Below are positions 48,797 through 57,850 of a stretch of 64,000 nt of DNA, piece after piece (the stretch's first letter is position 1; every line of letters begins with the position of its first letter). Both the position numbers and the translations under genes were made by a program. This stretch comes from Natronosalvus caseinilyticus (GTDB lineage: Archaea > Halobacteriota > Halobacteria > Halobacteriales > Natrialbaceae), in contig NZ_CP071596.1 in NCBI RefSeq assembly GCF_017357105.1, positions 806,001 to 870,000 of the forward strand, written 5' to 3'. Under the pieces are notes generated by a model. The model worked only from the letters and a program-made list of their open reading frames with translations. It did not search any database and was not told the origin of the DNA.

Positions 48797-49404
48797 GGTG
48801 GGGTAGTTCACCGAGATCCGTCGCATTTGAAGTCGCCTCTCGCTACCCGTATCCGTCCGCGAACAGGCGTGTACCCTCTTCAAATCGGCCCAGTCGGAGA
48901 ACCTGTTCCAGGGTCGGTCGCTCGAGGGCTTCGCCGCGGCCTCGGTCTACGCGACGTGTCGAACGCGGTCGATCGCCCGAACCGTCGACGAAATCGTCGC
49001 CGTCTCCCGTGCCAGCGAAAACGAACTCAAGGCCGCCTACGACGCCCTCAACCGCGAACTCGGCCTGCCGACCGGTCCGATCGACCCGTCCCAGTATCTG
49101 CCGCGGTTCGCGTCGAAACTCGATCTCGACGCCGACGTCGAGCGGTACGCCCAGGAACGCGTCGACGCCCTCCTCGAACGGGGTCTGATCGGTGGCCGAA
49201 ATCCAGGCGGCGTCGCCGCTGTCTGTCTGTATCACGCCTCGCTCGTGCTCGACTGCGAGGCCATCACCCAGCGGGCCGCCGCCGACGTCGCCGACGTCTC
49301 GCCGGTCACGATCCGATCGGCGGTCGAACTGGTCGATCAGGTGGAGTGAGAACTCGAGGCGATCCACTTTTTTGGCGACGCCCGAACGCGAGTGCAAGCG
49401 ACGC

Positions 49405-52400
49405 CTACGTCGTCCGCAAATTGTTCGTACTCGGCTCGTAGACCTCGCCTTTCTGCTTGAGCTTCTCGATTTCGTGTTCGGCTTTCGACTGATCCATGCC
49501 AATCTCGTTCGCTCGCTCGAGGACGACGTCGATCGGCGCGCCCTCGTCGTACTCCTCCTCGACGTCGCTGATCAGTTGCTTGATGTTCTTGATCCGGTCG
49601 CGCTGGGACTTCGAGGTCCCCGCCTCGACGATGTCCGCGTCGAACTCGCCGGTCTCGGGATCGACCCCGATGTCCTGCAGACACGAGCGAACGATCTCGA
49701 TCACGCGCGTGGCGTCTTCCTCCTCGACCGTGTCGGAGAGGCGGATCCGCGCGCTGGCTTCCGACAGTCGGACCAGCCCCTCGAGCTTTCGGGCCGTCAC
49801 CGGCACCGCGGCGTCCTCGTCGGTCCCCTTCGAGCGGAGGTCGACGTAGAAGTCCCTGATGGCTTCTCGGGCCTCCTGAGTCATCCGCGGGTGGCAGTTC
49901 TGCTTGGCGTACGCAATGTACTTGCGCAACAGGTCGGCGTCGATCACCGGGTCGACCTCCTCGGTCATCGACTCGATCTCCTCGGTGGAGACGTCGAGCT
50001 GGGGCATCTCCCGTTGCTGGGTCGTCAACTCGCCGGCGTAGTTCGTCGTCAGAATGTGTTCTGCCAGATTGCGGTCTTTCTCCTCGTCGGGCTGGTCCGT
50101 GACGGTGAAGATCAGGTCGAACCGCGAGATGAGCGCCGGCTCGAGGTCGATCTGCTCACTGATAGGTTCGTAGTGGTCGAAGCGGCCGTACTTGGGGTTG
50201 GCCGCCCCGAGCAGCGAACAGCGGGACTTGAGGGTGGCGTTGATGCCCGCCTTCGAGACCGAGATCCGCTGTTGCTCGAGGGCTTCGTGCATGGCGCTGC
50301 GATCTTCCGGTCGCATTTTATCTAGCTCGTCGACCGCCGCGATTCCCTGGTCGGCGAGGACGAGGGCGCCGGCCTCGAGGGTCCACTGCTGGCCGTCGCC
50401 GAAGTCGTCTCTCACAGCTGCAGCGGTGAGGCCGGCCGAGGACGACCCCTTGCCAGAGGTGTAGACAGAACGGGGTGCGATGTTCTGGATGTACCCCAAC
50501 ATTTGAGAGTTGTGGGAGATGACCCCGTTTGAAATGTAGTTGTGCGTGCCTTCGATTTCGAGATCATAGACCCAGTCCTCGTCGGGTTCAACCGCTTCGA
50601 TAATCTCTATACGGTCCCAGCAAACGTCCCCTTCGATGAAGTGTTGAAGCCGTTGTACGGCAGTTTCGAGTGACCCTCCATCTGCGGATAGTGGGCTATC
50701 TACCTTCGATTTCTCAGACGAAAGTGACCGTTCGAACCTGGATACCACTTTTTTTAGACTCTCTCTACTAGGGTTACGAGAACCCCGTTCGTAATGCTGA
50801 TACGTACTCCGAGGAATTCCGCATTCAGCCTGTGTGAGGCCTAGCGACTCTCTGATACGCCGTAATTCTGTTCCAATTTTGGGAACTATGTCGGTATTCG
50901 TGTTCCCGGCCGTTCCAGTGTAACCGTCCGCAGCACTTTGCTTCCGATCCGTGACAAACCCGACTTTGGATACGTACGCTCCGAACTCTTTGCCGCTAAT
51001 TCGGAGTCGATGACTTCCATTGTGTCGCTCGTGCAGTTGAGAGCGAATTCCGAGGGATAGCAGAATCGATCTGACGCCTTCGAGCAATTCTTCGCTCATC
51101 GACGCTACTGTGAGTTCGCGCTGAGTTTTGGAGACGTGCCCTTCTCCCTCAATCAGTCCTTTAACGAATTCGGCTTGGATTCTTGTCGAGGTGCGTAAAA
51201 GTTGCGCCGGAACCCGTTGTTCGTGTGATGACTGCAGTAACCGTGAATCGAGTGACTGGAGGAAACTTACGAACTCGCCAGATGAACACAGTATCTCGCG
51301 AGCCTCTTTACCAGGATGCGCCTCCCGAACCGTTATATTCAAATTGAGATCCGAAAGAGCGCGCGTAGCATCTTTCAGGACTTCCCGATCATTGTTTGTA
51401 ATCGAGACGAAACCTGTGTTATCAGGGCGTTTCTCGACGTACCCCTCTGCTACAATATACCCGATTAACCGGGCGAGAGAAGGGGTCCACTCGGTTGGTA
51501 CGTCGAGGCGAACGGCATTTCTCGACTGGGACCGTCGGACATCTCCCTCGAGCGAGTCGTTTCCTTCCGTTGGGAGACGACGAGGAACGCTAATAAACGA
51601 ACCTTCCTGTAGCTCACTCGCTCGTACTGGTGTGAAGTGACCGTCTTGCTGAACAAACAACGGATGCGACGGTGTTACTTCGATTTCGCGTCCGCTCGAG
51701 GTCCGAATTCGATACAACTGGTCGGGTGCTTCACGCTTCCAGACTTTGGTAGCTCGTTGATTCGATATGGTGCCGTCCTGTTGAAGGGAGGGGACCTCGA
51801 GGTCGACTTCGTCCCACCACCCGTCGTCGACGGGTTTCGGATTCTCGAGGTTCGACTCGACGAGTTCCCGAATAGGTACGCTGCGCCTGTCGCCGAGCGT
51901 CACTCGAGTATCACCTGAAACACACTTCCCTGTACCAGGATCTCCGATAAGTAGCATGTGCAGGTCCCCGCGAATCCTCGAGCCGTCGGGTAACTGCTTC
52001 GTCACGCCCGAGAACAGTTGGAGCATCATCGCGAGCTTCTCCTCTTCGTAGCCGTAGATGGCCGGCGCGATGGAGCCGACCATGTCCTCGTAGACGTCCT
52101 CGCGCTGGGAAATCTCGTAGATCTGTTTCTTGTCCTCGTCGGTGATGTCCATGTCCTCGAACTGCTCCTCGTCGACCTGGACGGACATTCCCTCCATGTA
52201 GAAGTCGAAGATGGGCGACTTCTCCTGCTGGTTGCCCTGTTGCTCGAGGCGCAGGACGCCCACTGCGGAGACGTGATCGCCGGGGGTGACCTCGCCGGTG
52301 ATGTCGTCCTCGATGTTGACGTCGATGGCCTGGGGCGTCTCGCCGCCGCGCAGCCCCTCGGGGCTCTCCTGGATGCGCAGCTTCTGGGAGTCGACGAACT

Positions 52401-52923
52401 CGGACTGATCGAAGTTCACGCGGAAGGGTCCCTGTCGCTCACAGCCCTGGCACTCGTGGGGTTCCTGGAAGTCGCCCGTCGACTGGGGAATCCGCGAGAG
52501 GGTGCCACAGAGCTGGCACTCGAATGCGGCCTCCTCGATCTTCGGGCGGACGTCGGTGGCCTTCCGGACGATGCCGCGCACCTGGACGAGGGTGTTCATG
52601 TGGCGGGCACGAATCTCGCGGATCTCGGGGGACTCGGTGTCCGGGAGGGTGTGGATGCGGACGTGGGCCTGCCCGAGGCTGACGTCGATCGGCAGGTCGT
52701 AGAGTCGGAGGGCTTCCTCGGCGTAGCGCTGGAGCTGTTCTGGCTGGTTCAGGAAGTCGTCGGCAAGGTCCGGGTCGAATCGGTAGAGGTCCTGCCAGTC
52801 GACCGACAGCGAGCGCTGTTCGTTGGGATAGCGCTGGGCGAGCTGCTTGATCTCGTTGTCGTAGTAGTTACGGAAGAACTGCTCGAACGCGTCGACGAGT
52901 TCAGAGTTGCCCGCTTGCGCCAT
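49405..52923 (-). CDS. mcm: Replicative helicase MCM, with intein
   Basis: A 1172-residue precursor; removing the 472-residue intein leaves a 700-residue MCM, the usual haloarchaeal length. The N-terminal domain has a zinc motif (CQLCG with CQGCERQG). The AAA+ core is split inside Walker A, giving GDPGTGK before and SQMLGYIQNIAPRS after. Walker B is in ALVLADQGIAAVDELDKM, the arginine finger in ALISRFDLIF, and the C-terminal winged helix is present. It is the motor of the replicative helicase and essential, so the intein must splice. It stands alone on the minus strand. Confidence 0.95.
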   Translation of the reverse strand: MAQAGNSELVDAFEQFFRNYYDNEIKQLAQRYPNEQRSLSVDWQDLYRFDPDLADDFLNQPEQLQRYAEEALRLYDLPIDVSLGQAHVRIHTLPDTESPEIREIRARHMNTLVQVRGIVRKATDVRPKIEEAAFECQLCGTLSRIPQSTGDFQEPHECQGCERQGPFRVNFDQSEFVDSQKLRIQESPEGLRGGETPQAIDVNIEDDITGEVTPGDHVSAVGVLRLEQQGNQQEKSPIFDFYMEGMSVQVDEEQFEDMDITDEDKKQIYEISQREDVYEDMVGSIAPAIYGYEEEKLAMMLQLFSGVTKQLPDGSRIRGDLHMLLIGDPGTGKCVSGDTRVTLGDRRSVPIRELVESNLENPKPVDDGWWDEVDLEVPSLQQDGTISNQRATKVWKREAPDQLYRIRTSSGREIEVTPSHPLFVQQDGHFTPVRASELQEGSFISVPRRLPTEGNDSLEGDVRRSQSRNAVRLDVPTEWTPSLARLIGYIVAEGYVEKRPDNTGFVSITNNDREVLKDATRALSDLNLNITVREAHPGKEAREILCSSGEFVSFLQSLDSRLLQSSHEQRVPAQLLRTSTRIQAEFVKGLIEGEGHVSKTQRELTVASMSEELLEGVRSILLSLGIRSQLHERHNGSHRLRISGKEFGAYVSKVGFVTDRKQSAADGYTGTAGNTNTDIVPKIGTELRRIRESLGLTQAECGIPRSTYQHYERGSRNPSRESLKKVVSRFERSLSSEKSKVDSPLSADGGSLETAVQRLQHFIEGDVCWDRIEIIEAVEPDEDWVYDLEIEGTHNYISNGVISHNSQMLGYIQNIAPRSVYTSGKGSSSAGLTAAAVRDDFGDGQQWTLEAGALVLADQGIAAVDELDKMRPEDRSAMHEALEQQRISVSKAGINATLKSRCSLLGAANPKYGRFDHYEPISEQIDLEPALISRFDLIFTVTDQPDEEKDRNLAEHILTTNYAGELTTQQREMPQLDVSTEEIESMTEEVDPVIDADLLRKYIAYAKQNCHPRMTQEAREAIRDFYVDLRSKGTDEDAAVPVTARKLEGLVRLSEASARIRLSDTVEEEDATRVIEIVRSCLQDIGVDPETGEFDADIVEAGTSKSQRDRIKNIKQLISDVEEEYDEGAPIDVVLERANEIGMDQSKAEHEIEKLKQKGEVYEPSTNNLRTT
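50509..51924 (-). other. Intein in MCM Walker A, with LAGLIDADG endonuclease and an XRE-like HTH
   Basis: 472 residues, from Cys334 of the precursor (CVSGDTRVTLGDRRSVPI) to the terminal His-Asn (ISNGVISHN), with Ser as the +1 residue. The splicing blocks A and B are complete (TPSHPLFVQ-like block B). Two dodecapeptides, LARLIGYIVAEG and FVKGLIEGEGH, mark a LAGLIDADG homing endonuclease. Between the endonuclease and the C-terminal block lies ELRRIRESLGLTQAECGIPR and STYQHYERGSRNPS, which look like a Cro/C1 (XRE) helix-turn-helix, unusual for an intein. The DNA is more AT-rich than the exteins, indicating transfer. Confidence 0.9.
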
Positions 52924-53103
52924 TGGAATCGTCTAGGGTCGGCATGAGGTATAAATGGTCGTATAGCTGTCTGAAAGTGGTCAGCCTGACTCTCTCGTTC
53001 CTCGAGCAATTCGACCACTCGAGACGTTCGAGACTCGTTGTTCGGAAATGGTATAGATGGTATAGCCAGGCACACTATCGTTCGTACGAGGTGACGGCTG
53101 CTG

Positions 53104-53481
53104 TCACTGCTGTCTCGCCGGCGGATCCCGGCTCGCGACCTTGCCGAACAGGACTCGGTTGTCCGCGACCGTGCGGTACCCCCACTCCCGCAGCCGACCG
53201 TGTCCGGGGAGTCGCCTGAACGCTCGAGCTACGAACCGATCGGGCGTCTCGAGGCGAGCCACGGCCTCCTCGAGGGCTTCGCCGCAGGAGTAGACCCGGT
53301 CCTGGGTGAGGAGGTGGGCGCAGGTTTCGAAGTCATCGGGCAGTCGGGCGAGTTGATCCGGCGAGAGTTCCTCGAAGCCGACGAGTTCGAACGCGCCGCG
53401 GGCGCCGGCGTACTCGGCACACCAGGTGCAGAAGCCACAGTCGTCGTCGTAGACGAGTCGCGGTGGCGGCGTCTCCGTCAT
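53104..53481 (-). CDS. DCC-family (DUF393) thiol-disulfide oxidoreductase-like protein
   Basis: A 125-residue small protein. The defining motif, YDDDCGFCTWC, is at residues 11-21, giving a CxxC redox pair after the DxxC-type beginning. FEELSPDQLARLPDDFETCA and VYSCGEALEEAVA are typical further motifs. It probably works in the cytosol as a thiol-disulfide enzyme; the partner is unknown. The start MTETPPPRLVYD matches the family better than the longer frame to 53589. The 180-nt gap on its right has no other gene. Confidence 0.88.
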   Translation of the reverse strand: MTETPPPRLVYDDDCGFCTWCAEYAGARGAFELVGFEELSPDQLARLPDDFETCAHLLTQDRVYSCGEALEEAVARLETPDRFVARAFRRLPGHGRLREWGYRTVADNRVLFGKVASRDPPARQQ

Positions 53482-53648
53482 GTCTCCATCGACGGTTGGG
53501 CGACCGAAAGGTCTGTCCCTCGAGGGGTCGCTGGCCGTCCTCGAGTGCCAGAGTGATGACGGCCAGAGATATCTGTGAATAGATATCACCGCCTACTGAT
53601 CACTGCAGGCCGAACGAATTTCAGGGATTCGCATCGTATAGCGGACGT

Positions 53649-54287
53649 ATGAACGCGCTGTCGTCGCGGCTGAGGCGGTGGTTCGTCAACGGGGTCGTGA
53701 TCACGATCCCGATCATCGTCACGCTCATCGTCCTCCTCGTCGTCCTCGAGTTCGTCCTCGGGATCCTCACGCCAGTGATCACCGGCGTCGGCTATCTCTG
53801 GGACAACGAGCCGTCGACGGCAGTCATACAGGTGCTGACCATTCTCGCGTTGCTCGCATTCTTCCTCCTCGTTGGACTCGCCGCGGAGTACACCCCCGGT
53901 ACGTACCTCTCTCACTGGTTCCACCGCACGTTCGAGACGATTCCCGGCATTGGAACGATCTACACGAGCGTTCGCCAGGCGAGCAACGTCCTGATCGACG
54001 ACGAGGTCGACCAGTTCGAGGACGTGAAACTCGTCGAATTCCCGCATCGGGGCGCACACGTCCTCGGCTTTCTGACCGCCGACACCCCGACGGAAATCGA
54101 GGAGAGCGCGGATGCGGGGGACATGCAGACGGTCATGATCCCGCTCGGTCCGAATCCGATGACGAACGGGTTCATCGTCCACGTTCCCGACGACGCCGTC
54201 TCCGACGTCGACGTCAGCGTTGAGGAGGCCGTGCGGATGACTGCGACGCTCGGCGTCGCGTCTAACGGCGTGGACGAGGATCGCTGA
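53649..54287 (+). CDS. DUF502 family membrane protein
   Basis: A 212-residue protein with two membrane spans (VVITIPIIVTLIVLLVVLEF and TILALLAFFLLVGLAAEY), an amphipathic turn with ETIPGIGTIYTSVRQASNVL and a soluble C-terminal domain (VEFPHRGAHVLGFLTAD, VMIPLGPNPMTNGFIVHVP). All are marks of DUF502. The function is unknown; it may be a transport- or envelope-linked protein. It stands alone between DUF393 and ftsY, reading toward ftsY (convergent). Confidence 0.88.
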   Translation: MNALSSRLRRWFVNGVVITIPIIVTLIVLLVVLEFVLGILTPVITGVGYLWDNEPSTAVIQVLTILALLAFFLLVGLAAEYTPGTYLSHWFHRTFETIPGIGTIYTSVRQASNVLIDDEVDQFEDVKLVEFPHRGAHVLGFLTADTPTEIEESADAGDMQTVMIPLGPNPMTNGFIVHVPDDAVSDVDVSVEEAVRMTATLGVASNGVDEDR

Positions 54288-54346
54288 TTTGCTCGAGACT
54301 CTCGGAAACCGTCGTCCGCCGCTGTAAAAAGTGAGAACGTCTGCAA

Positions 54347-55765
54347 CTACTCCTCGAGCAACCGTTCGACCATCTCGTCGGGGTCGAAGCGCTCGAGGTC
54401 CTCGTAGCCCTGGCCGACGCCCAGGAAGAGGATCGGCTTGCCGGTGACGTGGGCCACCGAGATGGCCGCTCCGCCGTTCGAGTCGGCGTCGGCTTTCGTG
54501 AGGATGGTGCCGTCGATTTCGGCGGCCGCGTTGAACTCCCGGGCGCGGTTGACGGCGTCCTGGCCGGCGACGGCCTCGTCGACGAACAGGATCATGTCGG
54601 GGTCGACGACCCGACCGATCTTCTCGAGCTGGTCCATCAGCCCCTCGTTGGTGTGGAGACGCCCGGCGGTGTCCCCGAGGACGACGTCGATGTCGTTGGC
54701 CTCGGCGTACTCGACGGCGTCGTAGAGCACGGCCGCGGGGTCGCCGCCCTGGTCGTGGGCGATGAGTTTGGTGTCCCGGGCTCTGGCGTGCTCGGCGATC
54801 TGTTCGTTCGCGCCGGCGCGGTAGGTGTCGCCGTTGGCTATCACCGTCGAGTAGCCCCGTTCCGCGAAGTAGCGGTCCAGCTTCGCGATGGAGGTCGTCT
54901 TGCCGACGCCGTTGACGCCCGTGAAGACGATGACGACCGGCTTGTCCTCGATGGCGATTCGCTCGTCGAAGTCGAACTGGCCGACGCTGATCACGTCGTA
55001 GATGGCGTCTTTGAGGGCCTCCTCGACGACCGCGCCCGTCGAGGTGGTGAACGTGCGCGTCTCGCCGACGAGCTCCTCGCGGATGTTGTCGACGATTTCG
55101 TCGACGACGCCCATCTCGACGTCGCTCGAGAGCAGAGCCAGTTCGAGTTCCTGGAGGGGCCCTTCGAGGTCCTCTTCCTCGATGACGAACTTTCCGCGGA
55201 CGAGGGATTTGGCCTTGCGGCCGAAGCCGATGCCGCCGGTTTCGTTTGCGTCGGTGTCAGCTTCGGCTTTAGCTTCGGATTCGGTTCCGGCTTCGTCCTC
55301 TTCGAACTCGAGGCCTCCCTCGTCTTCGTCTTCATCTCCGTCTCCCTCTTCGCTCACCAAACCCCCTCCGACGACCTCCTCGTCGGTCGTGGCATCCTCC
55401 TCGAGCGCTCCGTCTTCGACGGGTGCGGCGTCGGTCTCTGCAACGGTGGCGTCGTCTCGAGGGTCGGCGCCAACGTCGGTCGTCTCCGCGACCTCGGGTT
55501 CGGATTCGGTACCTGCACCAGCAGCCGTTTCGTCCTCGAAGTCGGACTCGACACCCGGGCGCGGGTCGGACGCGGTCGCTGGCGCCGTCGCTGCTGGTTC
55601 GTCCTCTACGTCCGATTCTACGGGTTCCGACTCAGGCGCGTCGACCGGCTCCTCGAGGTCGCCGCTCTCGAGGTCGTCCTCGTCGACGTCTTCGACGTTC
55701 GCCTCCGCGGCTTCTTCGGCGTCCTTGCGGAAACTGCCGAGTTTCTCCTTCAGGTTGTCGAACAT
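54347..55765 (-). CDS. ftsY: Signal recognition particle receptor FtsY
   Basis: A 472-residue SRP receptor, which docks ribosome-SRP complexes at the membrane through GTP hydrolysis. A long acidic A domain (about residues 15-165, Glu/Asp-rich) is typical of haloarchaea. The NG domain begins with the N four-helix bundle. GTP-binding motifs are GVNGVGKTTSIAKLD, DTAGRLHTNEGLMDQL and TKADADSNGGAA, with the C-terminal GVGQGYEDLERFDPDEM. It is 14 nt from the prefoldin alpha gene on the same strand, the conserved archaeal order (pfdA-ftsY). Confidence 0.95.
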   Translation of the reverse strand: MFDNLKEKLGSFRKDAEEAAEANVEDVDEDDLESGDLEEPVDAPESEPVESDVEDEPAATAPATASDPRPGVESDFEDETAAGAGTESEPEVAETTDVGADPRDDATVAETDAAPVEDGALEEDATTDEEVVGGGLVSEEGDGDEDEDEGGLEFEEDEAGTESEAKAEADTDANETGGIGFGRKAKSLVRGKFVIEEEDLEGPLQELELALLSSDVEMGVVDEIVDNIREELVGETRTFTTSTGAVVEEALKDAIYDVISVGQFDFDERIAIEDKPVVIVFTGVNGVGKTTSIAKLDRYFAERGYSTVIANGDTYRAGANEQIAEHARARDTKLIAHDQGGDPAAVLYDAVEYAEANDIDVVLGDTAGRLHTNEGLMDQLEKIGRVVDPDMILFVDEAVAGQDAVNRAREFNAAAEIDGTILTKADADSNGGAAISVAHVTGKPILFLGVGQGYEDLERFDPDEMVERLLEE

Positions 55766-55779
55766 GGGCGTCGCCTACG

Positions 55780-56256
55780 TTACTCGTCGAGACCCTGATC
55801 CGATCCCGGACCCTGGCCCTGACCCTGCATCTGCTGCATCTGTTGTTGCATCGCCTGCTGCTGGAGCTGCTGGGCCTGCTGTTCGAGCTGGCCGCTCTCG
55901 CTCTCGAGTTCCGTAATCTCCTCTTCGAGGTCGTCGATCCGGTCGCCGAGGCGGTCCTTCTTGTGCTCGAGCGTCTCGGCAGCGCCATCCTGATCCCGTT
56001 CGATGGCGTAGTCGGCACCGAGTTCGACGATGATCTCGTCGATGTCGTCGATCGTCGCCCGGACGTAGGCGCCGCCGCCCAGGGGAACCTGGACCGTCGA
56101 GCCGGTCTCGAGCTGTTCGATGGCGTCGGTCGCCTCGTCGACGGCGTCTTGCTCGTCGCGGACGCTCTCGACCTCGCTCCGGAGGACCTGGATCTGTTCT
56201 TCGATCTCCTGGAGCTGCTGGGAGAGTTCCTGGAGCTGCTGCTGACTGGCGCCCAT
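55780..56256 (-). CDS. pfdA: Prefoldin alpha subunit
   Basis: A 158-residue prefoldin alpha subunit. N- and C-terminal coiled-coil helices (QQQLQELSQQLQEIEEQIQV; LEHKKDRLGDRIDDLEEEIT) flank the beta hairpin region (TVQVPLGGGAYVRATIDDID, IIVELGADYAIERD). The C-terminal tail is unusually Gln/Met/Gly-rich (MQQQMQQMQGQGQGPGSDQG), longer than in most archaea. The hexamer with beta subunits presents unfolded proteins to the thermosome. It is co-transcribed with ftsY. The rpl18a (LX) gene that often lies upstream is not seen here. Confidence 0.93.
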   Translation of the reverse strand: MGASQQQLQELSQQLQEIEEQIQVLRSEVESVRDEQDAVDEATDAIEQLETGSTVQVPLGGGAYVRATIDDIDEIIVELGADYAIERDQDGAAETLEHKKDRLGDRIDDLEEEITELESESGQLEQQAQQLQQQAMQQQMQQMQGQGQGPGSDQGLDE

Positions 56257-56476
56257 CAGTGAGCCACCTCGGTTACGGCGGTGGTTCGCGCGTGTGTCGC
56301 CTCGCGGCTATCGATTGTTCGCATGACTACTGGTCCGTCAGGCAGTCGGAAGAATGTTCCCTTCCCTGCTGGCTCGATAGGGATCAGTGAAACCGGACTT
56401 CGAGACGGCAGGCGCGCTCGAGACCATCCTCACCGTAGGCTCAAGCGTTTTTGCCCCGGCGACCGTTCGGTCGAGT

Positions 56477-56800
56477 ATGACTGAACTCGAGCCGGGAACC
56501 CTGCTCCCCTCGTCTCGAATGCGATCGCAGGCTTCCGACGGCGAAATCACCCAGATTCACCGCGGACGAGCCTACGCCGAAGTGGGCGATACGTTCGTCG
56601 TCGACGACGCGACGTTCGAGGTCGTCGACGTCACGGAACGAACCCTCGGGGATCTGACCGACGCTGACGCCAGAAAGGAGGGCCTCGAGGGCCTCGAGGA
56701 CCTCGAGGCGTACCGCGACCTGCTCGAGCGTGCTCACGAGACCTTCGAGTGGGACGACGAGAGCGAGGTCGTTCGCCATCGGTTCGAGCGTCGAGAGTAG
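56477..56800 (+). CDS. ASCH domain protein
   Basis: A 107-residue single-domain ASCH protein, a PUA-related beta fold expected to bind RNA. The start MTELEPGTLLPSSRMRSQAS, the central GEITQIHRGRAYAEVGDTFV and FEVVDVTERTLGDLTDADARK are characteristic. The C-terminus is acidic and helical (EWDDESEVVRHRFERRE). It is a lone plus-strand gene between pfdA and tif6. The divergent 220-nt gap to pfdA is probably shared promoter space; a 22-codon frame abutting pfdA there (MRTIDSREATHA) is likely fortuitous. Confidence 0.82.
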   Translation: MTELEPGTLLPSSRMRSQASDGEITQIHRGRAYAEVGDTFVVDDATFEVVDVTERTLGDLTDADARKEGLEGLEDLEAYRDLLERAHETFEWDDESEVVRHRFERRE

Positions 56801-56902
56801 GTAAAAACAGTGAAGCGTGGCCGCCGCTCGAGGCCGTCTCACGACCGTCCGCAAAAACTGCTGGATCGCCCATCACGGGCAAGAAACGCGACTCGTCTGC
56901 CG

Positions 56903-57568
56903 TCAGTCGATGTACCCGAGCGCGTCCTCGATACGGCCCAGCTCCGGCCCCGTCGTATCTCTCCCGACGACGTACCCCTGGGCGTTGGCGAGCAGGCCCG
57001 AGCCGACCAGCGGCGCGCCGTAGTTGATCGTCCCCACGTCCGCACGGACGTCGAGGGCGTCCTCGAGGGCGTCTAATTCGCCATCAGTCGCCTTGGGATG
57101 ACAGAGGACGCCGTCGTTCGTCGCCACGGCCGCGGTCCCGACCGTTCGGACGCCGGCGAGGTCGCCGCGCTCGACGGGCACCTCGAGGGCGTCGCCGACG
57201 ACCTGGACGGCCTCCCGGGGGAGGTCGGGGTGGACGTACGCGCCGTAGTCGTTCGCGAGGACGACGTTGCCGGCGGCGTTGATCTGGCCGGGCAACTCGG
57301 TGACGGGCACGTCGAGGGTCTCCTCGAGGCGTTCGCGTTCGTACTCGAGGACGCGCGAACTGACGAGCAGGCCGTTCTCGTTACCCATCGCTAGCGCACC
57401 GACGGTCGAGGAGCCGCCGACCGTCGTCTGGACAGCCTCGACAGCGAGTTCCTCGGCGAGTGCTGCGACGAGGTCGTCGTCGGCGTCGGGGCGGACGAAC
57501 AGGTGCGAGTCGGTCGCACGGGCGAAGACGCCGATGTACGACGACCCGCCGAACGCGGCGCGAAGCAA
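56903..57568 (-). CDS. tif6: Translation initiation factor aIF6
   Basis: A 221-residue aIF6, which binds the large ribosomal subunit and stops premature joining with the small one. The repeated beta-alpha-beta units of the pentein fold are seen: [74 protein letters not shown] and [21 protein letters not shown]. It starts immediately after the L31e stop (1 nt) and ends the operon rpl39e-rpl31e-tif6. Confidence 0.96.
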   Translation of the reverse strand: MLRAAFGGSSYIGVFARATDSHLFVRPDADDDLVAALAEELAVEAVQTTVGGSSTVGALAMGNENGLLVSSRVLEYERERLEETLDVPVTELPGQINAAGNVVLANDYGAYVHPDLPREAVQVVGDALEVPVERGDLAGVRTVGTAAVATNDGVLCHPKATDGELDALEDALDVRADVGTINYGAPLVGSGLLANAQGYVVGRDTTGPELGRIEDALGYID

Positions 57569-57569
57569 G

Positions 57570-57848
57570 TTACTCGGCGACCTCGGCCTCGACGATCGCC
57601 TCGCCGGCGTCCTCGAACCGGGCGGCGCGGACGCGGAGCTTCCGCGGCGGGTTCGCCCGACCGTTGGCCCAGACCTCCTCGTTGATCGAGGGGTCGAGGC
57701 GGATGGCGTCCTCGTCGACGGCGAAGTGCTTCGCCAGGTGTTCGCGGACGACCGACATCGCGTAGTTAGCGGCCTCGTGGTTGGGGCCTTTCTTCACGTC
57801 ACGCAGCGGGATGGTGACGACGCGTTCGTCGAAATCACTTGCACTCAT
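57570..57848 (-). CDS. rpl31e: 50S ribosomal protein L31e
   Basis: A 92-residue L31e. Recognised by [40 protein letters not shown] and the basic [20 protein letters not shown]. It lies at the polypeptide exit tunnel in the 50S subunit. It is 2 nt from rpl39e and 1 nt from tif6, one operon. Confidence 0.97.
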   Translation of the reverse strand: MSASDFDERVVTIPLRDVKKGPNHEAANYAMSVVREHLAKHFAVDEDAIRLDPSINEEVWANGRANPPRKLRVRAARFEDAGEAIVEAEVAE

Positions 57849-57850
57849 GG

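Larger units (their letters stand above)
47281..48827 (+). mobile_element. IS200/IS605-superfamily element (tnpB with DUF2080 gene) in tfb
   Basis: It directly follows TTTAC (47276-47280), the same flank as the element at 42508. Left-end inverted repeat: GGCGCTA (47290-47296) with TAGCGCC (47340-47346). Right-end hairpin: CCCCACCCT (48760-48768) with AGGGTGGGG (48795-48803). It has no tnpA, but holds a small DUF2080 gene and an intact tnpB. The right boundary is set by analogy (ATT at the end) and is accurate to a few bases. Left end also holds GAGCGGAGCGAGCGAG. Confidence 0.8.
46934..49349 (+). pseudogene. tfb: Transcription initiation factor TFB, split by an IS element
   Basis: The N-terminal part (46934-47280) encodes a zinc ribbon (CPECEGTI with CSQCGLVC), the B-finger/linker (GAPLTRSRHDRGLSTEIGYG) and the start of the first cyclin fold. 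After the element (47281-48827), a frame from 48831 continues the TFB cyclin folds (SLEGFAAASVYATCRT, PSQYLPRFASKL and YHASLVLDCEAITQRAAADV) to the TGA at 49347-49349. Joining the ends leaves the frame off by one and a few residues short, so there is also a small deletion or frameshift. Haloarchaea have several TFBs, so loss is tolerated. A strong AT-rich promoter (46850-46920) is still present. Confidence 0.85.

Noticed and set aside
56257-56476. Possible rpl18a (LX) gene upstream of pfdA, expected from synteny
   Set aside because: No LX-like sequence in any frame; the only short frame there (22 codons) has no similarity.
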